This document shows positions 28,919 through 36,949 of a DNA stretch of 64,000 nucleotides, piece after piece. The notes under the pieces are model-generated. The model was not told the origin of the DNA and searched no databases. It worked only from the letters and a program-made list of their open reading frames with translations. The stretch lies in NCBI RefSeq assembly GCF_000377985.1, contig NZ_KB899044.1, positions 62,001-126,000 on the forward strand, in the 5' to 3' direction. How positions within the stretch are numbered: the stretch's first letter is position 1; the number at the start of each line of letters is the position of its first letter. A program made the position numbers and the translations under genes. The DNA is from Sporolactobacillus vineae DSM 21990 = SL153 (lineage in GTDB: Bacteria; Bacillota; Bacilli; Bacillales; Sporolactobacillaceae).

Positions 28919-30121
28919 ATGAAATCAGCTGATGAATCTTGGGAAAAAGCACTTTTAAGAATTATTTCTTTGCTGAATGACGAAGGTGTTGCGTATACCG
29001 TTTCCGGGGAGACTGCACTTCGGGTCCAGGGAATTCAGGTACCGGATCCTCCTGATAAAATTCAAATTCTGATTCAGTGGGATGCTGCCGACAGTTTGCA
29101 TGAAAAGTTACAGAAATTAGTTTCAGGTGACGTATTAAAAAATTTACGGCACATCAGTTTTTGCCTTAATATCGATCATTTTACTGCTGAACTGACAGGA
29201 GAATATGGCACCGTAATCCGAACGGATCCTGACCGGATTGTGTACCAATTGGACGGGTCGTCTATATATGTCCGATCACCGTACTACTTTTTAAATCGAT
29301 ATAATCCGGAAGATTCCCGTTATCGTGCTGTTAAGCATTATCTGCGCCGGATCCAGCAAACGGATTCCGGTGAAAACAGGCTGGCCTGGAATGAGGAAGC
29401 ATTCCAGGCCTGGGTACGTCGGTTCGGTTCACCGGAACAGGCGGCGGAAAAAATAAGGAGAGATCCGACCGGCCGGCTGGCACAATTAGCACCGTATATC
29501 CATGAAGTCAGGGGGAAGAAGGTGATCAATCTGCTCGGTTCACACGGCGGTAAAGCACTTGCCCTGGCTTTGCTTGGTGCCCAGGTTACAGTTGTCGATA
29601 TCTCGGCGGAGAATGCCGAATATGCCAGGCAGACCGCCGCGGCACTTGATCTCCCGTTGAAGTACATTGTGTGCGATGTGCTGCAGCTTCCTGACGATGA
29701 AAAGACAGCGGACTATGATTTCGTCATTATGGAACTGGGGATCCTTCATTATTTTGTTGACCTTGATCCACTTGCCAAACTTGTTCGGGATTTGCTGAAA
29801 CCCGGAGGTCAGCTGATTCTCCAGGAATTTCATCCTGTATCTACGAAATTAGTCACAACTCATGGAAAGAAACAGGTCGTTTTCGGAAACTATTTTGATC
29901 CGACGCTGAGAACCAGGGAAGTAGCCTACAGCAAGCATCTGAATGCTGCAGAAACACAGGATTTAAAGAGCAAAGTCTATTTGCGCGAGTGGACACTTGG
30001 CGAAATTGTCACTTCTTTTGCCCGTTCCGGATTGCGTATTACACGTCTTGATGAGCAGCCGAATATGAAAATCAGCGATATCGGTCTGCCCAAATTGTTC
30101 ACCCTAATCTGTACGAAATAA
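28919..30121 (+). CDS. fusion: nucleotidyltransferase-like domain plus class I methyltransferase
   Basis: A 400-residue protein in two parts. Residues 15-145 resemble a nucleotidyltransferase fold: YTVSGETALRVQGI is like the GG/S start of such domains, but the expected DxD catalytic pair reads DKIQI, so it is probably inactive. Residues 160-398 are a class I SAM methyltransferase with INLLGSHGGKALALALLGA (about 202-220), VDISAENAEYARQ, CDVLQLP and LKPGGQLILQEFHP. It follows the GNAT gene by five bases and ends at a strong terminator. The substrate is unknown. The methyltransferase half is certain; the first domain is my inference from the pattern. Confidence 0.8.
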   Translation: MKSADESWEKALLRIISLLNDEGVAYTVSGETALRVQGIQVPDPPDKIQILIQWDAADSLHEKLQKLVSGDVLKNLRHISFCLNIDHFTAELTGEYGTVIRTDPDRIVYQLDGSSIYVRSPYYFLNRYNPEDSRYRAVKHYLRRIQQTDSGENRLAWNEEAFQAWVRRFGSPEQAAEKIRRDPTGRLAQLAPYIHEVRGKKVINLLGSHGGKALALALLGAQVTVVDISAENAEYARQTAAALDLPLKYIVCDVLQLPDDEKTADYDFVIMELGILHYFVDLDPLAKLVRDLLKPGGQLILQEFHPVSTKLVTTHGKKQVVFGNYFDPTLRTREVAYSKHLNAAETQDLKSKVYLREWTLGEIVTSFARSGLRITRLDEQPNMKISDIGLPKLFTLICTK

Positions 30122-30130
30122 CCTGTCGTT

Positions 30131-30156
30131 AAAAGAACAGCAATTGCTGTTCTTTT
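30131..30156. terminator. bidirectional terminator
   Basis: AAAAGAACAGC (30131-30141), loop AATT, GCTGTTCTTTT (30146-30156): a perfect 11-pair stem with A and T flanks. It lies between convergent genes and can serve both strands. Confidence 0.85.
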
Positions 30157-30191
30157 GTGCTGCATCATTTATCACCTGCCTGTTCCTGAAA

Positions 30192-31667
30192 TCAGCGGGC
30201 AGGGGAGTCAGACGGTTCGGCCTTCGGTTTCCCGATCCGACCCCGCCCGGCAGAACGGAAATAACGTTCCAGTTCCTCCAGAGAACGCCCGTTGGTTTCC
30301 GGAAGATAATTCCAGACAAAGAACAGGGCGATAATCCCAAACAGGAAGAAAATAAAGAATGTCGTTGATAAACCGATCCAGTCGAGTAATACCGGGAAGA
30401 CAAGACCAATCAGGAAATTCGTGATCCAGAGACAAAAGACAGTTACACCCATGCCGATTCCGCGGAGTTTCAGCGGAAAAATTTCTGAGAGCATCAGCCA
30501 GGTTACAGGGGCGATCGCACCTTGCTGAAAAGCCAGAAAGGTGACCGTCAGGCTGAGGATAACATACGGTAATGCGGGAGTTCCCTGTAACGTTAGCGAT
30601 GCAACTCCGATCATCAGCAGTACTGAAGTTGTACCGATAAGTCCGGTGACCAGCATCGGACGATGATTGGTTCTCCCAAGCAGCCACATACCAAACAGTA
30701 CGGCAACAACGGAAATGATGCCATTGGCTATATTGGCAATCATGGCGACTTCAGTCTGAAAACCGGACTGTTCCAGAATATGCGTACCATAATACATGAT
30801 CGAGTTCACACCGGTTATTTGCTGAACGACGGCGATCCCAATACCGAGAAATACAATCCGGCGAATCCAGGGAATACGAAGATCGCGGAATGTCGCCTGG
30901 ATCGTCTGCTTCTCTTTATCGACTGATTTTTTAATTTCAATCAGCTCAAGATGTGCCCGTTGATGCCGGCGAATTCTGCGAAGGACGTTAAGAGCATTTT
31001 TTAGCATTCCCTGAGAAGCGTACCAGCGCGGACTTTCAGGCACGATCATCATGCCCAGCCAGAGCAGCACCGCAGGAATTGTCGCCATAACCAGCATATA
31101 ACGCCAGACATAACTGGCACCTCCTGCGTAGGCAGCAATGATCGCGTTGAAAACATAGGCGAGCAGCTGACCGCTGACGATCATCAGTTCGTTTTGGGTG
31201 ACAATCCGGCTCCTTTGCTCAGCCGGCGCGACTTCAGCCAGATACGTCGGAACGGTCACCGACGCACCGCCTACCGCAATCCCAAGAAGGAACCGGAACG
31301 TAATCATCATTCCGGCGTCTGGTGCCAGTGAACAGCCGATGGTGGTCAGCAGAAAGACGATGGCGAGATATTTGATTACCCTTTTTCGTCCGAATTTATC
31401 GGCTAGTTTTCCACTGAACACAGCACCGAATGCGGCACCGAGAAGCAGCGAACTGGCGACAAGACCTTCGGCCAGGGCATTAAGATTCAACTGACCTGGT
31501 TGCGCCATTAGCGGGAGCGCGCCATTGATGACCCCGGTGTCGTATCCGAACAGGAGCCCGCCGAAAGTTGAAATAGAAGCAATAATCCGTAGAAATCTTC
31601 GATACTTGTTTGATCGGGGTAATTTCCCGAGGGCATTCTGACTATCTAAGTTAGGACTATTCGTCAT
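30192..31667 (-). CDS. MFS sugar (or myo-inositol) proton symporter
   Basis: A 491-residue transporter of the major facilitator sugar-porter family with 12 helices. FGGLLFGYDTGVINGAL in helix 1, GKLADKFGRKRVI between helices 2 and 3, PESPRW after helix 6, QQITGVNSIMYYG in helix 7 and the terminal PETNGRSLEELE are all family signatures. Relatives include IolT, CsbC and YwtG of B. subtilis, so the substrate may be a hexose, pentose or inositol. AGGAGGAG upstream of ATG 31667 is a strong site; the frame is open to 31751. It is divergent from a MarR regulator, which is the likely controller. Confidence 0.9.
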   Translation of the reverse strand: MTNSPNLDSQNALGKLPRSNKYRRFLRIIASISTFGGLLFGYDTGVINGALPLMAQPGQLNLNALAEGLVASSLLLGAAFGAVFSGKLADKFGRKRVIKYLAIVFLLTTIGCSLAPDAGMMITFRFLLGIAVGGASVTVPTYLAEVAPAEQRSRIVTQNELMIVSGQLLAYVFNAIIAAYAGGASYVWRYMLVMATIPAVLLWLGMMIVPESPRWYASQGMLKNALNVLRRIRRHQRAHLELIEIKKSVDKEKQTIQATFRDLRIPWIRRIVFLGIGIAVVQQITGVNSIMYYGTHILEQSGFQTEVAMIANIANGIISVVAVLFGMWLLGRTNHRPMLVTGLIGTTSVLLMIGVASLTLQGTPALPYVILSLTVTFLAFQQGAIAPVTWLMLSEIFPLKLRGIGMGVTVFCLWITNFLIGLVFPVLLDWIGLSTTFFIFFLFGIIALFFVWNYLPETNGRSLEELERYFRSAGRGRIGKPKAEPSDSPAR

Positions 31668-31694
31668 GATAAGATAACTCCTCCTAAAAAATAC

Positions 31695-31722
31695 ATCATA
31701 CTTACGTTTGAATCGCAGACAA
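31695..31722 (-). promoter_or_regulatory. possible promoter of the MFS transporter gene
   Basis: On the minus strand, TTGTCT (31722-31717), 16 bases, TATGAT (31700-31695), about 30 bases ahead of the start codon. Confidence 0.45.
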
Positions 31723-31842
31723 AACGGCAATAGAATAGAGGTCTTATACATCCATGCGATGGGTTAAGCGTTGAGATCCTGAAACAGGAGAATGAAAAAT
31801 AGAATCATGGAAATCGTAGAGATAAAAAGTTGTGTACAGAAC

Positions 31843-31871
31843 TTTAAACGTAATTACTGATGCAATATAAT
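31843..31871 (+). promoter_or_regulatory. promoter of the marR-type gene
   Basis: TTTAAA (31843-31848), 17 bases, a perfect TATAAT (31866-31871). The predicted start falls inside the inverted repeat at 31873-31888. Confidence 0.55.
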
Positions 31872-31872
31872 T

Positions 31873-31888
31873 AGTTTAGCATTAAACT
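31873..31888 (+). promoter_or_regulatory. inverted repeat, candidate MarR operator
   Basis: AGTTTA-GCAT-TAAACT is a perfect 6-4-6 palindrome placed directly after the -10. Short AT-rich palindromes at this spot are typical of autoregulated MarR genes. Confidence 0.5.
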
Positions 31889-31916
31889 GATCATACGTCA
31901 AAAAAGGTGAAATAAA

Positions 31917-32384
31917 TTGAAAAAAGCGATTAATGAAAAAACAGTGGATAAAGGCAAGAAAAAGGACCGGCAGCTCTGGCAGACACTTTCCCAGACCTAT
32001 CATATACAGTTGCGTTCTTTCGGACGTTTCTTGTTAGAATGGAATTTGTCTGTTTCACAATACAGCGTGCTGAGATATGTTGCTGAGTCAGAGCGGATTT
32101 CGCAGAAGGCACTGGCACAAAAACTGCTTGTTTCGAAAGGAAATGTCACCCAGCTGATCGTGAAAATGGAAAGGTCAGGCTATATTCGGCGAGAGCAGCA
32201 GTGGAAGACAAAGTATATCTCACTGACTGAGAAAGGGTATTCTGTCTATCAACAATTGCTTCCTGAACAGGAAGACTACTTTGCCGGCCAGTTCCAGTCT
32301 CTAACAAAGAAAGAAGAGAAACAGCTGATTAAGCTGCTTCATAAAATCATGCCTGAAGGAGGCGGAAAAAATGAAAAAAAGTAA
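31917..32384 (+). CDS. MarR-family transcriptional regulator
   Basis: A 155-residue winged-helix regulator. The recognition region is ERISQKALAQKLLVSKGNVTQLIVKMERSGYI (about residues 60-92, here quoted in pieces: KALAQKLL, SKGNVTQLI, KMERSGYI), and the wing is REQQWKTKYISLTEKG. TTG 31917 follows an AAGGTGA site. It is divergent from the MFS sugar transporter and carries a palindrome in its own promoter, suggesting autoregulation and control of the transporter. The ligand is unknown. Its 3' end overlaps a 24-codon reading frame with a perfect Shine-Dalgarno sequence. Confidence 0.88.
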   Translation: MKKAINEKTVDKGKKKDRQLWQTLSQTYHIQLRSFGRFLLEWNLSVSQYSVLRYVAESERISQKALAQKLLVSKGNVTQLIVKMERSGYIRREQQWKTKYISLTEKGYSVYQQLLPEQEDYFAGQFQSLTKKEEKQLIKLLHKIMPEGGGKNEKK

Positions 32385-32445
32385 AGCGATAAAGCAAACA
32401 AGTGAAATAAATAAACGTATGTTTAATCTGTTTGTTCGTAAATAA
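32371..32445 (+). CDS. 24-residue small ORF overlapping the marR end
   Basis: The frame encodes a 24-residue basic peptide, MKKSKAIKQTSEINKRM then FNLFVRK. It starts inside the last codons of marR. A perfect AAGGAGG (32356-32362) lies eight bases before the ATG, a better site than most real genes here have. It could be a micropeptide, or the preserved start of a lost second operon gene, since MarR genes often precede an efflux pump. No homologue comes to mind. Confidence 0.35.
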   Translation: MKKSKAIKQTSEINKRMFNLFVRK

Positions 32446-32462
32446 AGTAAAAAAAGAATGAG

Positions 32463-33251
32463 TCAGTGCAGCAGCTGCTCTAAAATGACCGCCACACCAT
32501 CCTCATCATTGGAACGTGTGATCAATGATGCACTTTGTTTCACCCGCTCAATCGCATTATCCATCGCCACCGGAACGCCGCAGGTATGGAACAGTGCAAG
32601 ATCATTGGTATCATCTCCGAAAGCCATGACCTCGCTCATGCTGATTTTTTTCATCCGGCAGATTCGATCCACGCCCGAAGCTTTAGACACGCCTTTTCTC
32701 ATCATCTGAACCAGACTTCCTCCATCCGTCACAACAAAGGATGTTTCCTTCCTGTACTTTTCGATCACCGGCAGTCCCGTTGTAAAGTGAGAAACCAGAA
32801 TTTTATTTGCCGGAATTTTTACGAGTTCCTGAAAAGACATTGTTGAAGGTGTGAAAAGGAAACGCTGGCTGTGAATGATCTCTGGCGGCATTGTTGTAAA
32901 CAGGTGATCTTCGGATTCTACTGAAAGATAAGCCTGATTCACGTTCTTCCGCACATCGTTCAGAATCCGGACCGACAAGGAAGAGGGAATCCATTCACTG
33001 TGGCTATGGCCCAGCGTATCGAACGTCAGTGCTCCGTTATAGCAGACAAGTTCGACACGATGAAGTATATCCGGCGGCAGGAATTGCCGGACTGAACGCG
33101 GCGGCCTTCCGGTAGCAATGATGACGATGATACTCCGTGACAGACAGGCCCGCAGAGACGCAATGCTCCGCGACGACAAGCGCTTTTTTGAGTTCAGCAA
33201 TGTACCGTCAAGATCAAGGGCAACGGCTTTAAGGTCTTGCTTCAGTTCCAT
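32463..33251 (-). CDS. Cof-type HAD-IIB sugar phosphatase
   Basis: A 262-residue HAD hydrolase of the Cof/IIB subclass. Motif I is ALDLDGTLLNS near residue 11, motif II IIATGRPPRS near 44, the lysine of motif III is in KGVSKASGVD near 200, and motif IV is AFGDDTNDLALF near 221. The large alpha/beta cap between motifs II and III marks type IIB, usually active on sugar phosphates or pyridoxal phosphate. GGGAGAAG precedes ATG 33251. It is convergent with the marR unit. The exact substrate cannot be read from sequence. Confidence 0.9.
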   Translation of the reverse strand: MELKQDLKAVALDLDGTLLNSKKRLSSRSIASLRACLSRSIIVIIATGRPPRSVRQFLPPDILHRVELVCYNGALTFDTLGHSHSEWIPSSLSVRILNDVRKNVNQAYLSVESEDHLFTTMPPEIIHSQRFLFTPSTMSFQELVKIPANKILVSHFTTGLPVIEKYRKETSFVVTDGGSLVQMMRKGVSKASGVDRICRMKKISMSEVMAFGDDTNDLALFHTCGVPVAMDNAIERVKQSASLITRSNDEDGVAVILEQLLH

Positions 33252-33373
33252 TTCTTCTCCCTCAATTCCATAAAAAAATACTTGTGTCCACTATAACATG
33301 TTTTACTCAAAAGCTTATGCCTGAATGTCTACGTACAATCATGCGTATAATATGTCGGAAAATATATGATAAA

Positions 33374-33428
33374 TATACATATAAAATACTGTATTTCCAC
33401 GTATAGTTCCGCTATATTTATATGTATA
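33374..33428 (+). repeat. AT-rich inverted repeat upstream of the EXLDI gene
   Basis: TATACATATAAA (33374-33385) is exactly repeated in reverse complement as TTTATATGTATA (33417-33428), 31 bases apart. The surrounding 130 bases are much more AT-rich than the genome. A TATAAT lies at 33346-33351. It could be an operator pair or an RNA hairpin in the leader of the next gene. Confidence 0.5.
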
Positions 33429-33470
33429 AAGCAAATAGATCAATCGAATGGAAGGAAATGGGGACGCCTT

Positions 33471-34007
33471 ATGCCAAACAAAACCATCTACGTACCAGAT
33501 GCTGATCTTGCGGTTTTTGACCATGCGCAGAATGTTTCCGGAAAAAACTTGTCCGCAACCATTGTTCAGGCACTCAGATATTTTATTAAGATTGGTGAAG
33601 GGAAAGGCTTCGAACACGTAGAAGTTGCTGAAGGCGAGAAGGGGTTTTATAAACGGAAGCGGTTCATCGGCAGGGAGCTGGCATCGGCAACCGTGACCGA
33701 CGGGGAAAGTTCGGTTACGACAGATTATACCGTTTACGAGACCGTCCACGGCCGGTTCGCGGTTTATAAAACCATTGCAAAAAAAATTCCTTTTGAACAG
33801 TCGATTGAACGCGAACTCGAAAAACGGATCATGGAAAAGATCGGGGCAGAAAATGTCACGACTTTTCAGCCTGCTGAGGATGATGAAGAGTTCGATGTAT
33901 GCAAACTTGAGGTATACGGGTCGCTCGACTTGCTTTCAGGGCATGTGCCCGGAGATTTGTTCCGGACACTCCATGAAATTAGAGACGGGGATTTTTTGGA
34001 TATTTGA
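33471..34007 (+). CDS. EXLDI family protein
   Basis: A 178-residue soluble protein that begins PNKTIYVPDADLAVFDHAQ and ends HEIRDGDFLDI. The terminal DFLDI with the preceding acidic residue matches the EXLDI family, named for this C-terminal motif; its function is not known. The N-terminal 50 residues look like a ribbon-helix-helix-type segment (TIYVPDADLAVFD then SATIVQALRYF), which suggests DNA binding. ATG 33471 is preceded by GGGGA. An in-frame extension to 33366 would cross the AT-rich palindrome and is rejected. CorA follows after 72 bases. Confidence 0.75.
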   Translation: MPNKTIYVPDADLAVFDHAQNVSGKNLSATIVQALRYFIKIGEGKGFEHVEVAEGEKGFYKRKRFIGRELASATVTDGESSVTTDYTVYETVHGRFAVYKTIAKKIPFEQSIERELEKRIMEKIGAENVTTFQPAEDDEEFDVCKLEVYGSLDLLSGHVPGDLFRTLHEIRDGDFLDI

Positions 34008-34079
34008 CCGACAGTAGCGCAGGAGAAAAATTGATGAGCACGATAAAATGCTGCAGATTGGGAAAAGGAGTATCGTCGT

Positions 34080-35039
34080 ATGATCCGGATTCTGGCCAAG
34101 ACCGGGGAGGAAACACTGAATGATCGGATGAATCTGAACGAGCTTGAAGCCGCCGATGCCGAATGGTACTGGGTGGACATCAGTGAACCTGAGCAAAATG
34201 AAACAGATCATTTCTATCAACGTTTTCCTGCAGCCCGGTCACACCTGAAAAATGAACACCGCTACTCAAAAAGGCCGCAAATGAAAATCTCAAGTGACTA
34301 TTATTATCTTTCGGTTCAGGCGGTCAGCCCAAGCACGATGAAACCGCACGAGCTTCAGCTGTGTATCGGTAAAAATTACTTTTATTCCTTCCATAATGAT
34401 AATTTGAAAGCAGTTAACGATGTATGGCATGCAAGCCGGATGAACGACAAGATTGATGAAAAAGCAAAAAGCGCTAATGAGATTCTTCAGCACTTGTTCG
34501 ACCGACTGATTGAACAGTATTTTATGGTCGCCAATCAGCTGGAAGACAAGATTGATGCCTTAAATATGAATGCCAAGCATGAATCCATTCACATCATGAA
34601 TACGAAGGTCTTTCAGTTAAGAAGTGAACTGCTTGGATTCCGCCGTGCGGTGACGCCTTTGCTGGACATCTTGCAGCGGATGGTCGGGTCGCCTTATATC
34701 CCGACCAGTGACACGGACAATCTCTATCTGAATAATCTCTGTGAAAACCTGTCGCGTCTTACCCATATGATCGAATCCAACATGGAGATCACCTCGGACA
34801 TCCGTGACAGTTATTTGTCACTGACATCCTACAGGACAAACAGTATCATGCAGACGCTGACGGTGATTACAACGATCTTTATGCCGCTGACGTTCATCGC
34901 CGGAATATATGGAATGAACTTTAAATATATGCCTGAATTGAACTGGAGAGATGGTTATTTTCTGGTGCTGGGGCTGATGCTTGGCATCGCGATTGTCATG
35001 TATTTCTGGTTCCGTAAAAAAGGTTGGTTTGATCAGTGA
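34080..35039 (+). CDS. corA: CorA-family magnesium/divalent cation transporter
   Basis: A 319-residue CorA channel. The long cytoplasmic N-terminal domain and stalk helix precede two C-terminal membrane helices, with the selectivity motif YGMNF at about 278 in AGIYGMNFKYMPE and a basic tail FRKKGWFDQ. The family imports Mg2+ and in some members other divalent ions. AAGGAG lies about ten bases before ATG 34080. It probably shares a transcript with the EXLDI gene and ends at a strong terminator. An M-box riboswitch was not seen upstream. Confidence 0.92.
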   Translation: MIRILAKTGEETLNDRMNLNELEAADAEWYWVDISEPEQNETDHFYQRFPAARSHLKNEHRYSKRPQMKISSDYYYLSVQAVSPSTMKPHELQLCIGKNYFYSFHNDNLKAVNDVWHASRMNDKIDEKAKSANEILQHLFDRLIEQYFMVANQLEDKIDALNMNAKHESIHIMNTKVFQLRSELLGFRRAVTPLLDILQRMVGSPYIPTSDTDNLYLNNLCENLSRLTHMIESNMEITSDIRDSYLSLTSYRTNSIMQTLTVITTIFMPLTFIAGIYGMNFKYMPELNWRDGYFLVLGLMLGIAIVMYFWFRKKGWFDQ

Positions 35040-35041
35040 AA

Positions 35042-35076
35042 AAGGGACTGCCGCATGGGCAGTCCCTTGATCTTTT
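35042..35076. terminator. bidirectional terminator after corA
   Basis: AAGGGACTGCC (35042-35052) pairs perfectly with GGCAGTCCCTT (35058-35068), five-base loop, then GATCTTTTT. It lies between corA and a convergent gene. Confidence 0.85.
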
Positions 35077-35084
35077 TGCACACA

Positions 35085-35732
35085 TCATGATAAATTTTTA
35101 ACGATATCGATAACTTTCGCCGGATCGGTCCGCTCTTTATAGTCCGAGCTGACATGGGCGAAGGTGATTTTTCCGGTTTTATCGAGAACAAATGTAGCCG
35201 GCTTGGGTAATTCCCACTTGTCATTCCCGTTTCTCGTTTCAAGATCAATTCCTGACTGTCTGTAGCTTTGAATCAGATAATCGGGAAGCTTGAAGATCAG
35301 ATGGTAACGATCGGCGATTTTACCATCCTGATCACTCAACACAATGAATTCCAGTTCATCTTTTTCCTTAGTCGACAGACTGGCATCCGGTGTCTGCGGA
35401 CTGACCGCAATCAGTTGTGCCCCGGCTTCCCGGATCTGCGGAAGCGCACGCTGATAGGCTCTTAATTCAAGATTGCAATAGGGGCACCAGCCGCCGCGAT
35501 AGAATGAGAGAATGACCGGACCTTTTTTCAATTCCCCGGAAAGCGCAATCTCTTTTCCCGTGGCGTCCGGCAGAGTAAAATCCGGGGCCTGATCACCTGT
35601 TTTCAGTCCTGGCGCCAGTCCCGATTTCTCCAGTTCCTCAATGGCACGGGCGTTCAGGCGCTGTTTTTCGGGTGACGATTTCTTTTTTGATTCAGCTTGA
35701 TAAGCATCTATTTCATCAGTCAGCGATGACAC
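35085..35732 (-). CDS. peroxiredoxin-like AhpC/TSA family protein
   Basis: A 215-residue thioredoxin-fold protein. After a charged helical N terminus, GDQAPDFTLPDATG opens the domain near residue 46, and the redox site is SFYRGGWCPYCNLELRAY with a CxxC near 83-86. This arrangement is that of the peroxiredoxin-like/AhpC-TSA subgroup with a CPYC-type motif, probably a thiol peroxidase or disulfide reductase. An ATG at 35750 is open, but the AAGGAGG inside its first codons is eight bases from GTG 35732, which I take as the start. It is monocistronic between two terminator-like or promoter gaps. Confidence 0.85.
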   Translation of the reverse strand: MSSLTDEIDAYQAESKKKSSPEKQRLNARAIEELEKSGLAPGLKTGDQAPDFTLPDATGKEIALSGELKKGPVILSFYRGGWCPYCNLELRAYQRALPQIREAGAQLIAVSPQTPDASLSTKEKDELEFIVLSDQDGKIADRYHLIFKLPDYLIQSYRQSGIDLETRNGNDKWELPKPATFVLDKTGKITFAHVSSDYKERTDPAKVIDIVKNLS

Positions 35733-35816
35733 AACAACTGCCTCCTTCATTGATGAACACTTTAATTATAGAAAAATAGTTTCATGTTTCCTAATCTTTA
35801 GCTCAGATCCGGAAAG

Positions 35817-36746
35817 TCAGACAGACCGGTCAGTTTTCTTTTTTAAATTAGGTTCGACATGAACACTGATTGCCAGAACGTGAAAAGTCTCGGTGAGGTA
35901 TTTTTCCACTCGCGTCGCAATCGCATCAGCTTCACGCAGACCAAGAACCGGATCGACAAGAATGACCATTTCCAACGCCGTATTATTGCCGTATTTTCTT
36001 GCCCGGATTGAAGCAACACCTTCAACGCCGTCCATTTTCCCGACGGCGTCCGTGTAATCGGCGATCTGTTTATCATCGAACCCGTCGGACAAATTGAACG
36101 CCGCTTCTTTAAAGATGTCCCAGCCGGTTTTACAAATCAGCAAGCCGACTATAAAAGCGGTTACAGTATCCAGCCAGGCAAAATTCAGCTGGGCGGCAAA
36201 AATACCGGCAGCGGTGCCGAAACTGACCCAGGCATCAGAGAGATTGTCTTTGGCGGCTGCCAATACTGAGGAGCTGTTGATCTTCTGCGCCAGACGCTTA
36301 TTATAACGGTAGACAAAGTACATCGCGGTTCCGGCACAAATACCGACCCATGCAGCCATAACATCCGGTTTCTGATCATGCCCCTGAAACAGGGTCGACA
36401 GCGCATCATACAGCACATTCAATCCGACGGCAAACATGATCAATGAAGCGATCAGCGAGGAGATCGTTTCACTGCGCCAGTGCCCGTAGGGGTGGTCGCT
36501 GTCGGCCGGGCGGCGTGAGATTCGAAGCCCGATCAGCACCGCGATTGACGCTACGATATCTGTCGCATTGTTCAGACCGTCGGCGCGCAGTGCCTGAGAT
36601 CCTGTCGACAGGCCAATGACCAATTTACATACAGACAGTACAATATAGGCTGCGATACTGATCAAGGCACCGCGTTCACCTAATTTTAGATTCTCATATT
36701 TATCCTGGATCAAATCTTCACCTTCTTCCGGCAATAAATTAATCAT
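35817..36746 (-). CDS. cation diffusion facilitator, manganese-type
   Basis: A 309-residue CDF exporter with six membrane helices and a C-terminal cytoplasmic ferredoxin-like domain. The helix 2 site reads DGLNNATD and the helix 5 site DNLSD, giving the DxxxD-type pattern seen in manganese exporters such as B. subtilis MneP and MneS rather than the HxxxD of zinc CDFs. HPYGHWRSE follows helix 2. GGAG lies upstream of ATG 36746. It is divergent from xpt; the 203-base gap shows no riboswitch I can name. Mn2+ preference is an inference from the motifs. Confidence 0.88.
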   Translation of the reverse strand: MINLLPEEGEDLIQDKYENLKLGERGALISIAAYIVLSVCKLVIGLSTGSQALRADGLNNATDIVASIAVLIGLRISRRPADSDHPYGHWRSETISSLIASLIMFAVGLNVLYDALSTLFQGHDQKPDVMAAWVGICAGTAMYFVYRYNKRLAQKINSSSVLAAAKDNLSDAWVSFGTAAGIFAAQLNFAWLDTVTAFIVGLLICKTGWDIFKEAAFNLSDGFDDKQIADYTDAVGKMDGVEGVASIRARKYGNNTALEMVILVDPVLGLREADAIATRVEKYLTETFHVLAISVHVEPNLKKKTDRSV

Positions 36747-36949
36747 AACAAGCGACTCCGCTGTGTGTCTACAGCAACCTTATTGCCGGAGAACAGAGAG
36801 ATGAAGGCTGAGAAAAACAGTTAGCCGAAAGAAACATATACCTTTTTTTACAGCTGCCGGGTAGTTTCTCATTCTGTTCCAGTGTATACTACTTAGCAAA
36901 AGCCGGGTGTACCGGATATAAGAGAAAAAGTGAGGGATAATGAACAATA

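Noticed and set aside
36747-36949. Guanine riboswitch ahead of xpt
   Set aside because: The conserved aptamer loops and the P1 pairing are not present on the plus strand.
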